Source: JAVBNW01 sp031551255
GTDB lineage: Bacteria > Bacillota > Clostridia > Christensenellales > UBA1750
Assembly (NCBI GenBank): GCA_031551255.1
Contig: JAVBNW010000099.1
Coordinates: 1-20,142 of the forward strand
Length of the DNA stretch: 20,142 bases
Reading direction: 5' to 3'
In this document: piece by piece, positions 1 to 7,951 of the stretch
Position numbering within the stretch: the stretch's first letter is position 1
Layout: each line of letters starts with the position of its first letter
The notes under the pieces: model-generated
Database searches by the model: none
Seen by the model: only the letters and a program-made list of their open reading frames with translations
Told to the model about the DNA's origin: nothing
Position numbers and translations under genes: made by a program

Positions 1-183
1 TCCTCCCCGATCATTCGTCGGCCGAACGACCCGGACCATCCGCTGACCGAGTGGAACAACAAGCGCGATTGGATTTTGTACCGCGAGGCCTCCTACAACC
101 TGTTCAAGTCCCTGCAGGTCTCCGGCCTCCTTACCTCCGACACCCCCTTCCCCCTCGGCCCCGAAGACCCGGAGAGGCTGTAG
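1..183 (+). CDS. C-terminal end of an unrecognised protein (partial, 5' end outside window)
   Basis: An open frame runs from base 1 to a TAG at 181-183 and gives the last 60 residues of a protein. The fragment is hydrophilic and rich in Pro, Asp, Trp and Arg, with EWNNKRDWILYREASYNLF in the middle and a Pro-rich end (PFPLGPEDPERL). There is no membrane segment or catalytic motif that I can name. Codon use is GC-rich like the rest of the window, so it is probably a genuine gene end. I do not recognise the family. The hairpins just downstream (217-239 and 245-264, the latter followed by a T-rich stretch) would suit its transcription terminator. Confidence 0.55.
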   Translation, partial: SSPIIRRPNDPDHPLTEWNNKRDWILYREASYNLFKSLQVSGLLTSDTPFPLGPEDPERL

Positions 184-216
184 GAGGCGGGGGACGGGGA
201 CGGCGAGAGTACGCAA

Positions 217-280
217 GCCAAGGGGCTGTGCCCCTTGGCACCCCGCGATGCCTGCGGGCATCGCATCATGATTATTTTTT
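217..280 (+). terminator. Paired hairpins with T-rich tail, probable terminator of the upstream partial gene
   Basis: GCCAAGGGG (217-225) pairs with CCCCTTGGC (231-239) around a 5-base loop. GCGATGC (245-251) pairs with GCATCGC (258-264). The stretch 271-280 is ATTATTTTTT. The T run begins about ten bases after the second stem, which is longer than ideal, so this may be a repeat-type intergenic hairpin rather than a strong terminator. Confidence 0.45.
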
Positions 281-441
281 GATGGGGGCAGCGGCACGCC
301 GTTGCCCCGCTTCTTTCTTCGTCGTAGCTTGCCACTCCTCAAAACCGCCTCAGCGATTTTGAGGAAGAGGAGGAGCGGCGGAATGAACGAGCTTTCGCGT
401 CGCAACGCGCAAGCGAGCGATATGCAGCTCGCGACGACGAG
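281..441. other. Non-coding spacer with several inverted repeats before the proS promoter
   Basis: No convincing gene lies here. Visible structures are CCTCAAAA (337-344) with TTTTGAGG (357-364), GCGAGC (413-418) with GCTCGC (427-432), and a longer-range TCGTCGT (319-325) with ACGACGA (434-440) that brackets the other two. The function is unknown. The outer arm ends one base before the -35 box of the proS promoter. Confidence 0.4.
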
Positions 442-471
442 TTGACAGTTGTGTGGCCCGGCGCGTATACT
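442..471 (+). promoter_or_regulatory. Sigma-70-type promoter of the T-box/proS transcript
   Basis: The -35 box TTGACA (442-447) is consensus. The -10 box TATACT (466-471) follows after an 18-base spacer. Transcription would start near 478, giving a leader of about 235 bases before proS, the right size for a T-box. Confidence 0.75.
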
Positions 472-477
472 TACCCA

Positions 478-704
478 AAGGCGATGACCCGGCATCAGGG
501 AAAGTAGCGCCAAAGAGAGCCTGCGCCATGGGCTGAGAGCGCGGGCGGATGCGATCTTCCCGGCCCGGCCGGAGAGCCGCCGCGCTAAAACGCGGCCGTT
601 TCCCGCGTGAAGGGGTTTTGAGTGGGCGCTATCGGCGCCAACGCCAGGTGGTACCGCGAGGCAGACCTCGTCCCGGCAAGGGGCGGGGCTATTTTTATTG
701 TAGA
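478..704 (+). promoter_or_regulatory. T-box riboswitch leader of proS, with intrinsic terminator
   Basis: This leader should bind uncharged tRNA(Pro) and permit read-through into proS. The T-box core GGTGGTACCGCG lies at about 647-658. It is followed directly by a terminator whose arms CCTCGTCCC (about 666-674) and GGGGCGGGG (about 680-688) form nine pairs, two of them G-U, and then TATTTTTATT. Upstream are stem I hallmarks: AAAGTAG at about 501-507, AGAGAG near 515 and GGCTGAGAGCGCGGGC further on. A CCC at 559-561 could be the proline specifier, but I could not fold stem I well enough to fix it. Identification rests on the T-box core, the terminator and the downstream gene. Confidence 0.87.
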
Positions 705-714
705 GGTGATGGAT

Positions 715-2151
715 ATGGCGGAAAAGCAGGAGTTCGTCAGGGAGATTACGCCGCGCAGCGTGGATTTTGCGCAGTGGTATACGGATGTGATCTTGAAGGC
801 CGATCTGGTCGACTACGCCCCGGTGCGCGGCTGCATGGTGATGAAGCCGTACGGCAACCGCATCTGGGAGCTCATCCAGGCGGATATGGACGGGCGCTTC
901 AAAGAAACGGGGCACGAGAATGTGGCCATGCCGCTGCTCATTCCCGAAAGCCTTCTGCTCAAGGAGGCCCAGCATATCGAAGGCTTCGCGCCCGAGGTGG
1001 CCTGGGTGACGCACGGCGGCGACGAAAAGCTGCCCGAGCGCCTGGCCATCCGCCCCACGAGCGAAACGCTGTTTTGCGCGATGTATGCCAAGTGGATCAA
1101 GAGCTGGCGCGATCTGCCCATGCTCTATAACCAGTGGTGCTCCGTCATGCGCTGGGAGAAATCTACGCGCCCTTTTTTGCGCACGGCGGAGTTCTGGTGG
1201 CAGGAGGGGCATACGATGCACGCCACGGCCCAGGAGGCGCAAGAGGAAACCATGCGCATGCTCGGCGTCTACCAAGCGCATTCCGAGGAAGTTCTGGCCA
1301 TGCCCGTGATCACGGGCCGCAAATCCGACAAGGAGAAGTTTGCCGGGGCGCGGGCCACCTATGGCATGGAATCCATGATGCAGGATGGCAAGTCGCTGCA
1401 GGCAGCCACGTCGCACAACTTCGGGACGAATTTTTCGGAGGTCTTCGACGTTAAGTATCTCGACAAGGACGGCGCGCTCAAGTACGCGCACGAGACGTCG
1501 TGGGGCAGCTCCACGCGGCTCATCGGCGGCCTGATCATGACGCATTCGGACGACCGCGGCCTCGTGTTGCCGCCGCGCGTCGCGCCGATACAGATCGTCG
1601 TGCTGCCCATCGCCATGCATAAGGAGGGCGTGCTTGACAAGGCGCGCGCCGTCGCCGCCGAGTTGGAGGCGGCCGGTTTGCGCGTGAAGCTGGACGAGCG
1701 CGACACGCAGTCGGCCGGTTGGAAGTTTAACGAATGGGAGATGCGCGGCGTGCCCATCCGCATGGAGATCGGCCCGCGCGACATAGAGGCCGGCGTTGCG
1801 ACGGTTTGCCGTCGCGACACGCTTGAGAAACTCACATTGCCTCTTCAGGGGGTTGCGCAGGCCGCCTCGCTTTTGCTTGGCGACATCCAGAGCGCCATGT
1901 TCCAAAGGGCCGCCGCTTTCCGCGACGGCCGCCTGTCCGTCGCGCGCGACATGGACGGCCTTATGCGAGGCGTACAAGAAGGTTTTGTGCGCACGATGTG
2001 GTGCGGCGAGCGCGCCTGCGAGGATCGCGTCAAGGCCGAAACATCGGCTACATCGCGCGTTATGCCCTTTGATCAGACGCCTGTTAACGACTGTTGCGCC
2101 GTGTGCGGCGCGCCCGCCCGGAACGTGATCTATTGGGCAAAGGCGTATTAG
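715..2151 (+). CDS. proS: Prolyl-tRNA synthetase (short, archaeal/eukaryotic-like type)
   Basis: Cytoplasmic class II aminoacyl-tRNA synthetase, 478 aa, joining proline to tRNA(Pro). The start at 715 is preferred over the in-frame ATG at 709 because AGAGGTG (702-708) is well spaced for it and MAEKQEFVREITPRSVDFAQWY matches the family's usual beginning. RPTSETL is at 113-119, the motif 2 region begins at RWEKSTRPF (146-154), and motif 3 is around GSSTRLIGG (264-272). An anticodon-binding domain follows. The C-terminal tail carries Cys430, Cys435, Cys460/461 and Cys464, a zinc-binding arrangement typical of the short ProS type that lacks the bacterial editing insertion. Length is normal for that type. 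It is a single gene under the upstream T-box, so it should be induced by proline starvation. Confidence 0.96.
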   Translation: MAEKQEFVREITPRSVDFAQWYTDVILKADLVDYAPVRGCMVMKPYGNRIWELIQADMDGRFKETGHENVAMPLLIPESLLLKEAQHIEGFAPEVAWVTHGGDEKLPERLAIRPTSETLFCAMYAKWIKSWRDLPMLYNQWCSVMRWEKSTRPFLRTAEFWWQEGHTMHATAQEAQEETMRMLGVYQAHSEEVLAMPVITGRKSDKEKFAGARATYGMESMMQDGKSLQAATSHNFGTNFSEVFDVKYLDKDGALKYAHETSWGSSTRLIGGLIMTHSDDRGLVLPPRVAPIQIVVLPIAMHKEGVLDKARAVAAELEAAGLRVKLDERDTQSAGWKFNEWEMRGVPIRMEIGPRDIEAGVATVCRRDTLEKLTLPLQGVAQAASLLLGDIQSAMFQRAAAFRDGRLSVARDMDGLMRGVQEGFVRTMWCGERACEDRVKAETSATSRVMPFDQTPVNDCCAVCGAPARNVIYWAKAY

Positions 2152-2446
2152 GCAGGGCTTGTCCTCCAAGGCCAGCGCGTGCACATTGTAGCGCCTTATC
2201 GGCGCTTTGCGCCTCGCGGGCGGGTAAGCGTACCCTCGCGAGCCCTCGCCGAAGAAAAACGGCGAAACTCCTTGATCTGCCGAAAAATCTACCGCAATCT
2301 GCATCGCGGTGCCTTTAGGGATGTGCCCTCAGGCCCAACGGCTAGAGAACGACATACGAGGCCTTATGTCGTTCTTTGGTTTCGCGCTGCGATGTTCCGC
2401 CTAAAAAGGCAAGTACGCGGGCTCTGTGCGGCGGGTTCCCCCGACG
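2152..2446. other. Non-coding spacer between proS and the surface-protein gene, with hairpins
   Basis: No supportable gene. AGCGCC (2190-2195) pairs with GGCGCT (2201-2206) and is followed by TTT. CTCGCG and CGCGAG enclose an inner GGGTA/TACCC pair at about 2213-2242. TCGCCG (2246-2251) pairs with CGGCGA (2260-2265). Open frames across the stretch have an arginine-rich composition typical of non-coding frames in GC-rich DNA. Confidence 0.4.
2346..2378 (+). terminator. Probable rho-independent terminator after proS
   Basis: AGAACGACATA (2346-2356) pairs perfectly with TATGTCGTTCT (2365-2375) across an 8-base loop, followed by a short T tract. The stem is strong, but the T tract is weak and it lies about 195 bases after the proS stop. 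Confidence 0.5.
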
Positions 2447-2475
2447 TTGTGTATCCGAACATTTTTTGATATACT
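2447..2475 (+). promoter_or_regulatory. Promoter of the SpaA/Cna-B surface-protein gene
   Basis: TTGTGT (2447-2452), a 17-base spacer, then TATACT (2470-2475). Transcription would begin near 2482, giving an 80-base leader before the start codon at 2562. Confidence 0.6.
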
Positions 2476-2561
2476 AAGAGATGGCAAGGGGTTCCCCTGC
2501 CCATGTCTCGTATCACCGTCAACACAAGATGCGGCGCATATCCCGCAAGGGGGCATATAAG

Positions 2562-5519
2562 ATGATCAAAAACGCGGCGCGAAGGGCGCTCATACTCCTC
2601 TTCGCACTGTCGATGCTCGTAATGTGGATGCCGGACGCGCGTGCCGCGAACGCCACCATTCGCTTTTACGCGCAGGACGACCTTGGCAACGCCGTGGTTG
2701 GCGCTACGTTTGCGCTCAACGGCACGGCGGCAAGCCCGACGAACGCCACTTCGTCCTCGGGCGGAGAGGTCGTATTTAGCAACGTTTCCCCCGGAACGTA
2801 CTACATCACCAACACCGCGGCGCCCACCGGCTACGTGGCCGATTCGTCGCTGCGCGCAAACCTCGTGGTGCTCGACGACGGGGATGTGCAGTACGTGCAG
2901 GACCCGGGGCAGACGCTTATCGTCGCCCGGGCGCGCAACCTGAAGGTTTTCCCCATCAGAGATGTGCAGGGCAACCCCGTGGTAGGCGCTGTGTTTAACA
3001 TCGCCTCTTCCAGCTACAGCGAAAACGTCACCACCGACAGCGACGGCCTAAAACTCGAGCTGCCCGAGGGCACGTATACGATCACCAACGTGCAGACGCC
3101 CGCGAGCCACATGGTATCGGGCAACAGCCTAACCATCACGGTTAACAAAAACGGCGTGTATACCTTCAGCCGCAATCCTACCGATGCCTTCAAGCTGGAG
3201 CTTAGCCGTCACACGCTCACCTTTACGAAAAAAGACGACGGCGGCAACGGGGTTGCGGGCGCGGTGTTCCACCTGGCGGGCAGCAGCCTGAACACCACGG
3301 CCACCTCAGGCGACGGAGGCGTCGTCACCTTCACAGGCCTCGTGCCCAACGGTACCTACGTGCTCAGCGAGCGCACCGCGCCTTCGGGCTATACGAAAAC
3401 CAGCGCCACCGTGGCCATTACGGTCGACGGCGAGGGCAAGGCGACCTGGGACCAGGACCCTTCCGCCGCGCTGGTCAATGCCCGCGCAAAATACCAGCTC
3501 ACGTTCACTATGCGCAACGATGGCGGGACGACGGTATCCGGCGCAAAGTTTAAGCTCGAGGGCAGCGGCACCTCCCACACGGCCGAATCCGAGCTCGGCA
3601 CCGGCCGCGTACTGTTTCGGGATATTCCGTTCGGCACGTATACGCTCACGCAGACGTCCCCCGGCGAGGGCTATCCCGCGGTGACCACCAAGATCACCGT
3701 GGTGATTTATCCCGACGGCGGCATTTCGTTCTCGCAGGACCCTGCCGAGGCGTTCGTAGCCGAGCGCACGCGCTATGCGTTTTCCTTTACCGCCAAGGAG
3801 GAGCGCGGTGGCGCGCTCGCGGGCGCGACGTTCGCGGTCAAATCCGGCAATAAAGATGCGATCACCGCCAAGTCCGACTCCAAGGGCAAGGTAAGCTTCG
3901 CCGATCTTCTGCCCGGCACGTATACGCTCAGCCAAACCGCCGTGCCCGCGGGCTACTCCGCCTCAAAGGAAACCGTTGAGGTGAAGGTGGCCGAAGACGG
4001 CAAGGTGACCTTCTCAAGCCCACCCGAGACAACCATCGTCGCCACCGTGGCCAAGTTTTCCGTTTCTTTCGATAAAATGGACGACATGGGCGCGCCGGTG
4101 GCCGGGGCGGTGTTTAGGCTCGTGGGGACGGATTACGACAGGACCGTCACCACATCGTCATCCGGCAAGGTAAGTTTCCCCGGCCTGCTTGCGGGAACGT
4201 ACACCCTCACCGAGCAATCCGCACCGGCGGGCTACGCAAGATCCGGCGCGAGCGTCACGGTAACGGTGTCGGCCACGGGCGGAACTTCATATTCGCGCGA
4301 GCCCGCCGTAGCCTTTACCAACGCGCGCAGCCAATACGAGCTGAGCTTCGTCACCGTCGACGAGGCGGGCGACCCCATCAAGGGCGCAGCCTTTGCGCTG
4401 GAGGGCGGCTCGCTGCGCAAGGATGCCGAATCGAACCGCAAGGGCCGCGTCACCTTTACAAAACTTCCGCACGGTACATACATCGTCCGCCAAAAGAGCG
4501 CGCCCAAGGGCTATACGCGCTCTGCGCTGACGGTGAAGGTAACGATCTCCGCCGCGGGGTTTAAGAGCTACGAAATTATCGAGGAGGGCGAGCTGCCCAA
4601 CACGCCCATCAGTGAGCTCGACGGCGTATTTGTTAACCTGAGCGGCCCGGCTTCCTTCAGCTTTTATGCGCTTTCGGATGAACAGACTGCCGACGGTTCT
4701 CTCAAACCGCTCAGTGGCGCGACGTTTGCGCTGGTGAACGAGCAGAGCGGCGCTACGGTGGTGGCGCTGAGCAACGCCGCGGGCATCGTCGCGTTTTACG
4801 GGGCCACCCCGGGCAGCTACCTGCTCGGCCAGACGCAGGCGCCGCCGCAGTATGCGCCTTCGACCGACCAATACCGCGTGACGCTGGGCGCGGGCGGCGA
4901 GGTGTTGATCGAGCAGATCGTCAAAGCCGCCCCGGCAGCGCCCGTGGCGACCGCCTCAGATGTCTCCGCCACCGACGCTGCGCCCTCGAACGCGGCGCCT
5001 TCCGCAACGCAGGCCGAGCCCTTCCGCTACGAGGGCACTTTGCCGGAGGGGGAGACGCTGCTCATTCCCGCGCTGTCCTTCGTAAGCACGCAGGAGAAAC
5101 GATCCTTTACGGTGCTGTGCGAGGACGAGGTGTCGGGTTCTCCGCTCGCGGGCGTGATCTTCTCCGTGGAAACCTGGCCCGCCGGCACGAGCGTCGGCAT
5201 GCTGGTAACCGACGAGCGCGGCGCGGCAACCCTTGGCGCGGTTGCTCCGGGCGAGTATAGGCTCAAGCCGGAATCCGTGCCCACGGGCTACGAATTGCAG
5301 CTACAGGAGGGCGAGCTGAAAGTCGTCGTCCCCGCCAGCGCGGACCCCGAGCCGGTGACGGTGCGTGCTCTGCCCATCGTCGCCGAGGCATCCGTGGCGC
5401 CCGAGGGGCTGCTGGCTACGGCGATTGATTTTGCGACCAACAATGTCGCGGGGGTTGCTGCTTCCGGCGCGGGGGCGCTGCTGCTGGGAATGTTCCTGTT
5501 TCTGCTGCTCAAGCGGTAG
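2562..5519 (+). CDS. Secreted, membrane-anchored protein of tandem SpaA/Cna-B (prealbumin-like) repeats
   Basis: The 985-aa protein starts at 2562, where AAGGGGG lies eight bases upstream and a signal peptide begins (MIKNAARRALILLFALSML, likely cleavage near ARA-A at 28-29). Seven consecutive repeats of 91-96 residues follow (about 31-126, 127-217, 218-310, 311-404, 405-498, 499-591, 592-690). Each has the pattern G-A-x-F, GTY and usually AP-x-GY, typical of SpaA/Cna-B domains. Two more diverged copies and an Ala/Pro/Ser/Thr-rich linker (about 790-820) precede a final transmembrane helix ending LLLKR. Such domains form extracellular stalks in adhesins and pilins. Lys-Glu-Asn residues fitting an intramolecular isopeptide bond occur only in repeat 3 (K223, E270, N306) and repeat 6 (K505, E551, N587). 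There is no C-terminal LPxTG signal, so it probably stays membrane-anchored. It is transcribed alone; its ligand is unknown. Confidence 0.88.
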   Translation: MIKNAARRALILLFALSMLVMWMPDARAANATIRFYAQDDLGNAVVGATFALNGTAASPTNATSSSGGEVVFSNVSPGTYYITNTAAPTGYVADSSLRANLVVLDDGDVQYVQDPGQTLIVARARNLKVFPIRDVQGNPVVGAVFNIASSSYSENVTTDSDGLKLELPEGTYTITNVQTPASHMVSGNSLTITVNKNGVYTFSRNPTDAFKLELSRHTLTFTKKDDGGNGVAGAVFHLAGSSLNTTATSGDGGVVTFTGLVPNGTYVLSERTAPSGYTKTSATVAITVDGEGKATWDQDPSAALVNARAKYQLTFTMRNDGGTTVSGAKFKLEGSGTSHTAESELGTGRVLFRDIPFGTYTLTQTSPGEGYPAVTTKITVVIYPDGGISFSQDPAEAFVAERTRYAFSFTAKEERGGALAGATFAVKSGNKDAITAKSDSKGKVSFADLLPGTYTLSQTAVPAGYSASKETVEVKVAEDGKVTFSSPPETTIVATVAKFSVSFDKMDDMGAPVAGAVFRLVGTDYDRTVTTSSSGKVSFPGLLAGTYTLTEQSAPAGYARSGASVTVTVSATGGTSYSREPAVAFTNARSQYELSFVTVDEAGDPIKGAAFALEGGSLRKDAESNRKGRVTFTKLPHGTYIVRQKSAPKGYTRSALTVKVTISAAGFKSYEIIEEGELPNTPISELDGVFVNLSGPASFSFYALSDEQTADGSLKPLSGATFALVNEQSGATVVALSNAAGIVAFYGATPGSYLLGQTQAPPQYAPSTDQYRVTLGAGGEVLIEQIVKAAPAAPVATASDVSATDAAPSNAAPSATQAEPFRYEGTLPEGETLLIPALSFVSTQEKRSFTVLCEDEVSGSPLAGVIFSVETWPAGTSVGMLVTDERGAATLGAVAPGEYRLKPESVPTGYELQLQEGELKVVVPASADPEPVTVRALPIVAEASVAPEGLLATAIDFATNNVAGVAASGAGALLLGMFLFLLLKR

Positions 5520-5545
5520 AACTTAACTTCTGTTTTTACTATGCG

Positions 5546-5589
5546 AAAAATGTGGGAAGCGGCATGTCTTCATGCCGCTTCCCACATTT
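5546..5589. terminator. Perfect 19-bp hairpin shared by convergent genes
   Basis: Bases 5548-5566 pair perfectly with 5571-5589 across a TCTT loop. On the minus strand the stem is followed by a run of five T (complement of 5546-5550), so it terminates the AraC-type gene that ends at 5603. It also lies just after the surface-protein stop at 5519 and can serve that gene, though its plus-side T run is only three bases. Confidence 0.8.
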
Positions 5590-5602
5590 GCGCGAGGATG
5601 CT

Positions 5603-6514
5603 TCAGGCATCTCCACTTTTTCCGTTCATCCAGCGTTCGACCATCGGGTACACCACCTCGTCCGGCATCGCGTTTTTGAGAAAAAACTCGAGGGACTGCA
5701 CGCGCATCGCCTGGCCGTCCACGTAGACGATATCGGTGTCGGCGTGAAACCCATCTTCCGGACAATCGTAAAACATGCACCGGATCGTCATACCCTCAAA
5801 CGTGGAATCGAAGTACTTAAAGTCCGGGTGTGTGCTCTTAGCCTTGCCTTCATAGTTGAAAAAATCGAGTACCCGCTGCTCGTTATCCCACCGAAACGTC
5901 AGACATATCTTCTCCAGCGGAAACTCCAATCCGTGCGCGAAGACCATCGTCTTGCCGTCTACCTTAAACGCGATTCCTTTCCCGTCGAGCTCTTTCGCGA
6001 TCGCGCACAGGATCGCCCAATCCTTCTTGCGCTTCATGTCCTTTGTCGAAATGCTTTGCATGCGCCTTCCTCCTTCGGATGTGATGCACTCAATATAGCC
6101 GGTTGCCGCATGTAAATCCTGTCGCACGGGAGTTGTTTTCGTCCAGCCGCCCTCAACCTTCAAATTAATCCGCAACGGCTCGAATGCGTTGACCTGGGGG
6201 TACACTCTGCGCACGAAACTCGGCGGAACACCATGAAAGCGCGTAAAGGCCTTCGTGAACGACTCGGGCGTTTCGTAGGTGTATTTGTAGGCCAGATCGA
6301 TAACCCGGATATCCGATGTAAGAAGCTCCCGCCCGGCGAGCGTAAGGCGCCGGTTGCGCAAGTATTCCATGAGTGGTATGCCGCATATGGCCTTGAAAAG
6401 GACGTTGACCGAGGAGACGGATACATAAAACCGACCGGCAATGATGGCGGGCGTCAAGGGACTTTCGAGATTTGCTTCCATGTAATCGACGATGTCTTGC
6501 ACGATACTGATCAC
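5603..6514 (-). CDS. AraC-type transcriptional regulator with an uncharacterised C-terminal domain
   Basis: The 303-aa protein starts at a GTG (6514) preceded by a G-rich Shine-Dalgarno about 11 bases upstream; the nearby ATGs are out of frame. Residues 1 to about 105 are a double helix-turn-helix AraC DNA-binding domain at the N terminus: LTPAIIAGRFYVSVSSVNVLFK is followed by the second helix pair and the family signature around AYKYTYETPESFTKAFTRFHGVPPS. Residues from about 140 to the end form a soluble alpha/beta domain that I do not recognise. It has many aromatic and acidic residues (FFNYEGKAK, FYDCPEDGFHADTD) and may be an effector-binding domain of the GyrI-like kind, by analogy with other AraC proteins with N-terminal HTH. 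It lies downstream of the natAB-like pair on the same strand but has its own promoter and a hairpin between them. Confidence 0.85.
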   Translation of the reverse strand: MISIVQDIVDYMEANLESPLTPAIIAGRFYVSVSSVNVLFKAICGIPLMEYLRNRRLTLAGRELLTSDIRVIDLAYKYTYETPESFTKAFTRFHGVPPSFVRRVYPQVNAFEPLRINLKVEGGWTKTTPVRQDLHAATGYIECITSEGGRRMQSISTKDMKRKKDWAILCAIAKELDGKGIAFKVDGKTMVFAHGLEFPLEKICLTFRWDNEQRVLDFFNYEGKAKSTHPDFKYFDSTFEGMTIRCMFYDCPEDGFHADTDIVYVDGQAMRVQSLEFFLKNAMPDEVVYPMVERWMNGKSGDA

Positions 6515-6548
6515 GATTCCATCATCCCCCCATCCTGTTGATGCGTCG

Positions 6549-6554
6549 ATTATA
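6549..6554 (-). promoter_or_regulatory. -10 box of the AraC-type gene promoter
   Basis: A perfect TATAAT on the minus strand (ATTATA on plus) lies 35 bases before the GTG start at 6514. No good -35 box is visible at 16-18 bases, so the promoter may depend on an activator. Confidence 0.5.
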
Positions 6555-6608
6555 GCCGCTCAGCGCTGTGCCCGTCTGTCCGTAAGAATGTGTTTTTGTC
6601 GGGAAACA

Positions 6609-6634
6609 GGCCCCCGGCGAGCGCCGGAGGCCCC
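6609..6634 (-). terminator. Probable terminator of the natAB-like operon
   Basis: GGCCCCCGGC and GCCGGAGGCC pair with a single mismatch around a GAGC-type loop. Minus-strand transcripts from natB meet it about 80 bases after the stop. Only TGTTT follows, so it is a weak intrinsic terminator. Confidence 0.4.
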
Positions 6635-6712
6635 ATACCCAAGATTATGCTCCATTTGAAACAGGCTTGCTTTGCTTACGGCACAGGATGACAATAAAAC
6701 AATAGCCTCGCC

Positions 6713-7951
6713 CTACGCCCTGAACAGCACGCTTTCTCGCCCAAACATTTTGACCGTCACCATCAGCGCCGCCGCCATGTACACCGCGGCGCTTGCCAGC
6801 GAGATCAGCATCAGGTCGTAGCGCAACACGCCGCCCAGCGCCATCTTCATCGCCGCGATGGTATTGAGCACCGGCACGAACATCATCGCCACGGAAACGT
6901 CGCCCGCCTGCAAGAACATCGTGGAAAACGCGGGCGCCATCACCGCCAGCATCAGCAGCGAAAGCCACTGCTGCGCCTGCTTCATCGAGCGCGCCATCGT
7001 CGATAGCGTAATCTGTATCGAAATAAACGTCATGCCCAGCATCACTACGTTTAAAAGCACGAGCGCGGCCGTGGCGGGCGGAAGCGCCAACGACATGCTG
7101 CCGCCGTATACCGCCAATAGGGCGGGGGATATTGCAAAGGCGAGCCCCATGCCCAGCAGCGTGGAAAGCAAGGATACCAGCATGAACGCCATCACCGCCA
7201 GCATCTTGCCGGCGAGAATCGCCATGCGGTTGGCGCAGGTGGCCAGCAGCGGCTCGAGCGTAAAGCGCTCCTTTTCGCCGGCCACCATATCGGTGGAAGC
7301 GCCGATGGCCCCGGACCATAGCAAAATTGAAAGCATCATGGGCAGCATCATCGATATGAAAGGATTGCCCGCGCCCGTCTGCGGCGCATCTTCGGAAACC
7401 GACGCGATGCTCTTCATGGAAGGCTCGGCGGGCTTTAGGTCGTCAAGCTCTATGCCCATCGAGTGCAGCTTTTCACGCAGCACCGCGTCCGCGTTGTCGG
7501 AAATCGCCGATGCGATGCGGTTGGCCGAGCCGGAGGATGAAATTTTGCTCTCGTCGTAGATGACGTCCACCTTCAAGGGCTCGCCGCGCGCGACGATGGC
7601 GTCGGCATCGCCAGGCACATCCAATACCGCGGGCACTTTTTCATCTTTGAGCAGCGCAAGGTCGCTGTCCAGAACCAGATCCACGTTGTCGATGCCCGCA
7701 AGCATGCGCGTAAGAAGCTCGCGCACGGCGGGCGTATCCGCCCGTGCGGTGATTCCGATGCTGGTGCGGGCGCTGCCGCCATCGCCGCCGACGATGTTCT
7801 TCTCCATATTTTCGATGCTGGAGCCCATGAAGTAAAATAGAATCGGCATGAGCAGCATCGGCATGAGCAGCGTGGTGATCAGCGTGCGTCGATCCCTTAT
7901 AATATCCGAGATTTCTTTGCGGAATACGATGAGGGCATGCCGAATGTTCAT
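6713..7951 (-). CDS. natB: ABC-2 type exporter permease, NatB-like
   Basis: The 412-aa membrane subunit of an ABC exporter has the NatB layout. The cytoplasmic N terminus RKEISDIIRDRRTLITT is followed by TM1 (about 25-42), a large extracytoplasmic region (about 45-205) with no membrane segments, and then about five TM helices to the C terminus. NatAB of Bacillus exports Na+; related pairs export other small molecules, so the substrate here is not proven. The start ATG at 7951 has GGGAGGTGG upstream and overlaps the stop of the ATPase gene (ATGA), so the two are co-translated. Confidence 0.85.
   Translation of the reverse strand: MNIRHALIVFRKEISDIIRDRRTLITTLLMPMLLMPILFYFMGSSIENMEKNIVGGDGGSARTSIGITARADTPAVRELLTRMLAGIDNVDLVLDSDLALLKDEKVPAVLDVPGDADAIVARGEPLKVDVIYDESKISSSGSANRIASAISDNADAVLREKLHSMGIELDDLKPAEPSMKSIASVSEDAPQTGAGNPFISMMLPMMLSILLWSGAIGASTDMVAGEKERFTLEPLLATCANRMAILAGKMLAVMAFMLVSLLSTLLGMGLAFAISPALLAVYGGSMSLALPPATAALVLLNVVMLGMTFISIQITLSTMARSMKQAQQWLSLLMLAVMAPAFSTMFLQAGDVSVAMMFVPVLNTIAAMKMALGGVLRYDLMLISLASAAVYMAAALMVTVKMFGRESVLFRA

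Noticed and set aside
549..1130. Long open frame overlapping the T-box leader and the start of proS
   Set aside because: It has arginine/glycine-rich, low-information composition and runs out of frame through the well-supported proS gene.
2179..2469. Open frame of 96 codons between proS and the surface-protein gene
   Set aside because: No ribosome site, many Arg and Cys residues, and it runs through a clear hairpin and the promoter of the next gene.
4593..4607. LPNTP inside the surface protein, resembling a sortase motif
   Set aside because: It lies at about residues 678-682, in the middle of the protein, and is followed by polar SELDG rather than a hydrophobic segment and basic tail.
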